Shown: positions 4,461 through 6,252 of the stretch, piece after piece
Numbering within the stretch: position 1 is the stretch's first letter
How the letters are laid out: every line of letters starts with the position of its first letter
Assembly (NCBI GenBank): GCA_029882675.1
Contig: JAOUKJ010000255.1
Coordinates: forward strand, 1-6,252
From: Cyclobacteriaceae bacterium
Lineage (GTDB): Bacteria > Bacteroidota > Bacteroidia > Cytophagales > Cyclobacteriaceae
DNA: 6,252 nt
Direction: 5' to 3'
Notes under the pieces: generated by a model
Told to the model about the DNA's origin: nothing
Seen by the model: the letters and a program-made list of their open reading frames with translations, nothing else
Database searches by the model: none
Program-made: the position numbers and the translations under genes

Positions 4461-6252
4461 TTACTTAACGAGTGTTATAGTCCCTGTTTTTTCAAAAAAT
4501 TCACCACTGTTGAATCTCCCCCTTAACACATAGGTATAAACGCCATTTTCCTGTGCTTCGTTCTTCCGGGTGCCGTCCCATCCTACACTTCTGGCCTCAT
4601 CAAAATTATGTGTTTTATAGACTATTTTGCCCCAACGGTTAAATATTTCAAAAGCGAACCCTTCATTAGCAATGTCCTCTCCATAAACCCGGACTACACT
4701 ATTCTCTTCGCTGCTTGACTCCGGATTAAATACAGAAGGAACAAACAGGTTTGCGTTGGCGTGGACAACTATTTCTACAGTTTCGCTCATGGAGCAACTG
4801 CCCTCTTCAACGTGTAGTGTCACCGTATAATTTCCGGAATTTTCAAAAGTATGTACTGAAGCTAAAGTATGGTCTTCTGCTCCATCACTATACGTCCAGG
4901 TATAGCTATCACCCTCATCGTATGTGGGCACAAAGGTGTATTCTACCTTCGTAATTATTTTTTCAACCTTTGGCTCAAAACCGAAGTCAGCAGCTGGTTT
5001 AATTATAACCGTAGAGGCAGAAAGTGTCTGGGATTCGCATTTATCCCGCAAGTGTGCAGTAAAGGTTATTTCTTTGTCGAAATCAGTAGGTAAATAGACG
5101 GCTCTTTCAGCGTCTTTAGATGTAAATTCTCCATCACCATCTGTTTCCCATTCTACCTCAGCGGGATTTGGGTGATTTGATTTAAGTATAATTTCGATTT
5201 CCTCATTTGCGCATTGTTCCTGATCAACAAACAGTGTCCCTTTCAGCGGCACTGCGGCTTTTACAATTACTGTTCCTTCAAAAGTGCCTGTACAGTTCTC
5301 GTTTTGAATACTTGTTATTGCATATTCTCCCGGTTCTGAAACATCCAGATGATAAGAATTGGATTCAGTAAGGATGGAATAATCTTTCACTCCATCTGTA
5401 TAGTTTATCGTCCATGGTCCTTCTCCTTCCAGTTCAAAATCTATACCGGCTGTCTGTCCTTCGCAAATTTCACCTCCTCCTTTGATCGATGCCCTGGGAG
5501 ATTCTTTGATGTTTACTTCTATTTCACCTTTCAATTCATAGTTTGCACAGAATTGGTCAGTGATGTTGAGCACCTTAAATATGCTGGTTTTATCTGCCAG
5601 AATCGTAAAAATTGATTCTTCAGTCTGTACCGTTTTTTCTATCAGGCCATCAGTATATGTCAGTGTCCAGGGGCCCTTTCCTTTCAGGTTGAAATTTACC
5701 TCAGACTCTTCTCCCTGGCATATCCATCCACCGCCTGTGATTTCAGCGTCAGGAGCCTCATTAAATTCTACATCAAGTACGCCAATGGCTTCACCATCAA
5801 CTCCATGACCATCGCTTACATCCACAAGTGAATACGTGCCGTCCTTATTTATTTTGAGTTCATATATTTCTTCAGTGATTTCATGAATCACATGGATGTT
5901 CTTGCCATCTGAATACTCCAGTGTCCACGGGCCATTACCTGTCAATTGCACATCAACAGTGACCTCTTCCCCCTGGCAAATCGTTAGTTTATCTTCAGTT
6001 ACTAACAGTTTAGCCGTGGGTACAGTCACTTCCACCTCAGGGTCCTCTACCTCAGGATCCTCTACTTCAGGATCTTCCACCTCAGGATCTTCTACCTCAG
6101 GATCTTCTTCTTCAGGATCTTCTTCTTCAGGATCTTCTTCCTGAACAACATCCGGATGGTCAATGCAGGGGATAGAAATGTCCTGATAATAAATGCATTG
6201 TCCGGCTTTATATGCTACGGTGATTGCGCAGTCATTACTCAGACAGGTAATA
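4461..6252 (-). CDS. Large surface protein with type B T9SS sorting domain (5' end outside window)
   Basis: This is the C-terminal 596 residues of a multidomain secreted protein. The frame stays open to the window edge, so the true start lies beyond base 6252; the GTG at 6080 is only a Val codon inside a repeat. Visible order: a Cys-containing segment (1-37; Cys3, 8, 19, 29); seven [E/V]EDPE units (38-72); three related Ig-like repeats of 83-88 residues (78-333), each with C-[QE]-G and GPWT followed by Y-[ST]-DG; another Ig-like beta domain (about 334-420); a PKD-like domain (about 421-497) with YTWTYSDG and GNYTVTLHV; and a CHU_C domain (about 499-596) with FVPSVF, IFNRWGK, WDGT and GVYTYVLRG. 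CHU_C is the type B sorting signal that directs proteins through the T9SS to the cell surface. Known proteins of this build include adhesins such as SprB, so an adhesin role is plausible; no catalytic domain is visible. It is first in order, 19 bp before the porP/sprF-like gene. Confidence 0.9.
   Translation of the reverse strand, partial: ITCLSNDCAITVAYKAGQCIYYQDISIPCIDHPDVVQEEDPEEEDPEEEDPEVEDPEVEDPEVEDPEVEDPEVEVTVPTAKLLVTEDKLTICQGEEVTVDVQLTGNGPWTLEYSDGKNIHVIHEITEEIYELKINKDGTYSLVDVSDGHGVDGEAIGVLDVEFNEAPDAEITGGGWICQGEESEVNFNLKGKGPWTLTYTDGLIEKTVQTEESIFTILADKTSIFKVLNITDQFCANYELKGEIEVNIKESPRASIKGGGEICEGQTAGIDFELEGEGPWTINYTDGVKDYSILTESNSYHLDVSEPGEYAITSIQNENCTGTFEGTVIVKAAVPLKGTLFVDQEQCANEEIEIILKSNHPNPAEVEWETDGDGEFTSKDAERAVYLPTDFDKEITFTAHLRDKCESQTLSASTVIIKPAADFGFEPKVEKIITKVEYTFVPTYDEGDSYTWTYSDGAEDHTLASVHTFENSGNYTVTLHVEEGSCSMSETVEIVVHANANLFVPSVFNPESSSEENSVVRVYGEDIANEGFAFEIFNRWGKIVYKTHNFDEARSVGWDGTRKNEAQENGVYTYVLRGRFNSGEFFEKTGTITLVK
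5253..6020 (-). repeat. Three diverged Ig-like domain repeats (protein level)
   Basis: Units lie at about 6020-5757, 5756-5502 and 5501-5253. Each has a conserved C-[QE]-G, then 13-14 residues later GPWT, then Y-[ST]-DG. The anchors recur every 85-86 residues. Units 2 and 3 begin with a similar GGG-x-IC stretch and carry a second Cys near the end (fragment residues 235 and 320); unit 1 has Gly at that place. DNA identity is low, so this is old duplication of a protein domain rather than a recent tandem copy. Similar GPWT/YTDG domains are common in Bacteroidota surface proteins with CHU_C tails. Confidence 0.85.
6036..6140 (-). repeat. 15-bp tandem repeat, seven copies, encoding [E/V]EDPE
   Basis: Seven adjacent 15-bp units encode EEDPE three times and then VEDPE four times. 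The upstream-most two units (6140-6111) are identical at DNA level (GAAGAAGATCCTGAA), and the third differs by one base. Later units vary at the first codon (GTA/GTG), at GAA/GAG and, in the last, GAT/GAC. The unit is a multiple of three, so copy-number change keeps the frame. The product is a highly acidic, proline-spaced, probably extended linker between the upstream part of the protein and the Ig-like repeats. Confidence 0.95.

Noticed and set aside
4443..4465. Small inverted repeat AGAG-TAAGCTT-CTCT between the cargo and porP/sprF-like genes
   Set aside because: The stem is four pairs, and the T-run follows only on the plus strand, where no transcript is expected.
4461..6080. The large protein starting at the GTG at 6080 as a complete 539-residue gene
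   Set aside because: The frame is open from 6080 to the window edge, and the GTG lies inside the DPE repeat, coding for Val in a VEDPE unit. No signal peptide follows it. The gene is partial at its 5' end.
5896..6144. Plus-strand reading frame giving a Ser/Thr/Gly-rich SGSSTSGSS repeat protein
   Set aside because: It is the antisense shadow of the EDPE repeat of the minus-strand gene, which has clear domain homology.

Overview
The window reads as a piece of a Bacteroidota chromosome, most likely a gliding or surface-attached member of the Cytophagales/Flavobacteriales type. Three things point there: a promoter of the Bacteroidota form (TATATTTG, matching TAnnTTTG), a PorP/SprF-family outer-membrane protein, and a large exported protein ending in the 'gliding motility-associated C-terminal domain' (CHU_C, the type B sorting signal of the type IX secretion system, T9SS). 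The genus cannot be fixed from this sequence.

Layout. Bases 1-163 are non-coding and hold the promoter of the first gene. Bases 164-1345 (+) encode a monofunctional proline dehydrogenase with all expected catalytic motifs. It converges, across 19 bp, on a three-gene block transcribed leftward on the minus strand. In transcription order this block is: (1) the 3' part of a large multidomain surface protein (4461 to beyond 6252, start outside the window) with a seven-copy acidic [E/V]EDPE linker, three related Ig-like repeats, a further beta domain, a PKD domain and a CHU_C tail; (2) a PorP/SprF-like protein (3404-4441), 19 bp downstream; (3) an OmpA-family protein with a signal peptide, a possible sugar-binding-like domain, PD40 beta-propeller repeats, a carboxypeptidase-regulatory-like domain and a C-terminal OmpA domain (1365-3404). 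Genes 2 and 3 overlap by one base (TGATG).

How the genes fit together. The minus-strand block looks like a dedicated surface-protein export module. The long repeat protein is the probable T9SS cargo, the SprF-like protein its probable partner at the outer membrane, and the OmpA protein a probable periplasmic or peptidoglycan-linked accessory. The partner assignments are inferences from known sprB-sprF-type loci, not shown by the sequence. Proline dehydrogenase is a separate catabolic gene with its own promoter.

Items most worth a second look: a 12-bp mRNA hairpin over the signal-peptide cleavage site of the porP/sprF-like gene; the in-frame 15-bp tandem repeat; a Cys in place of the usual peptidoglycan-binding Asp in the OmpA domain; and the loss of one conserved Cys in the first Ig-like repeat. 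No mobile elements, CRISPR arrays, tRNAs or rRNAs were seen. No wholly unknown system is evident; the module is a recognisable but variable type.
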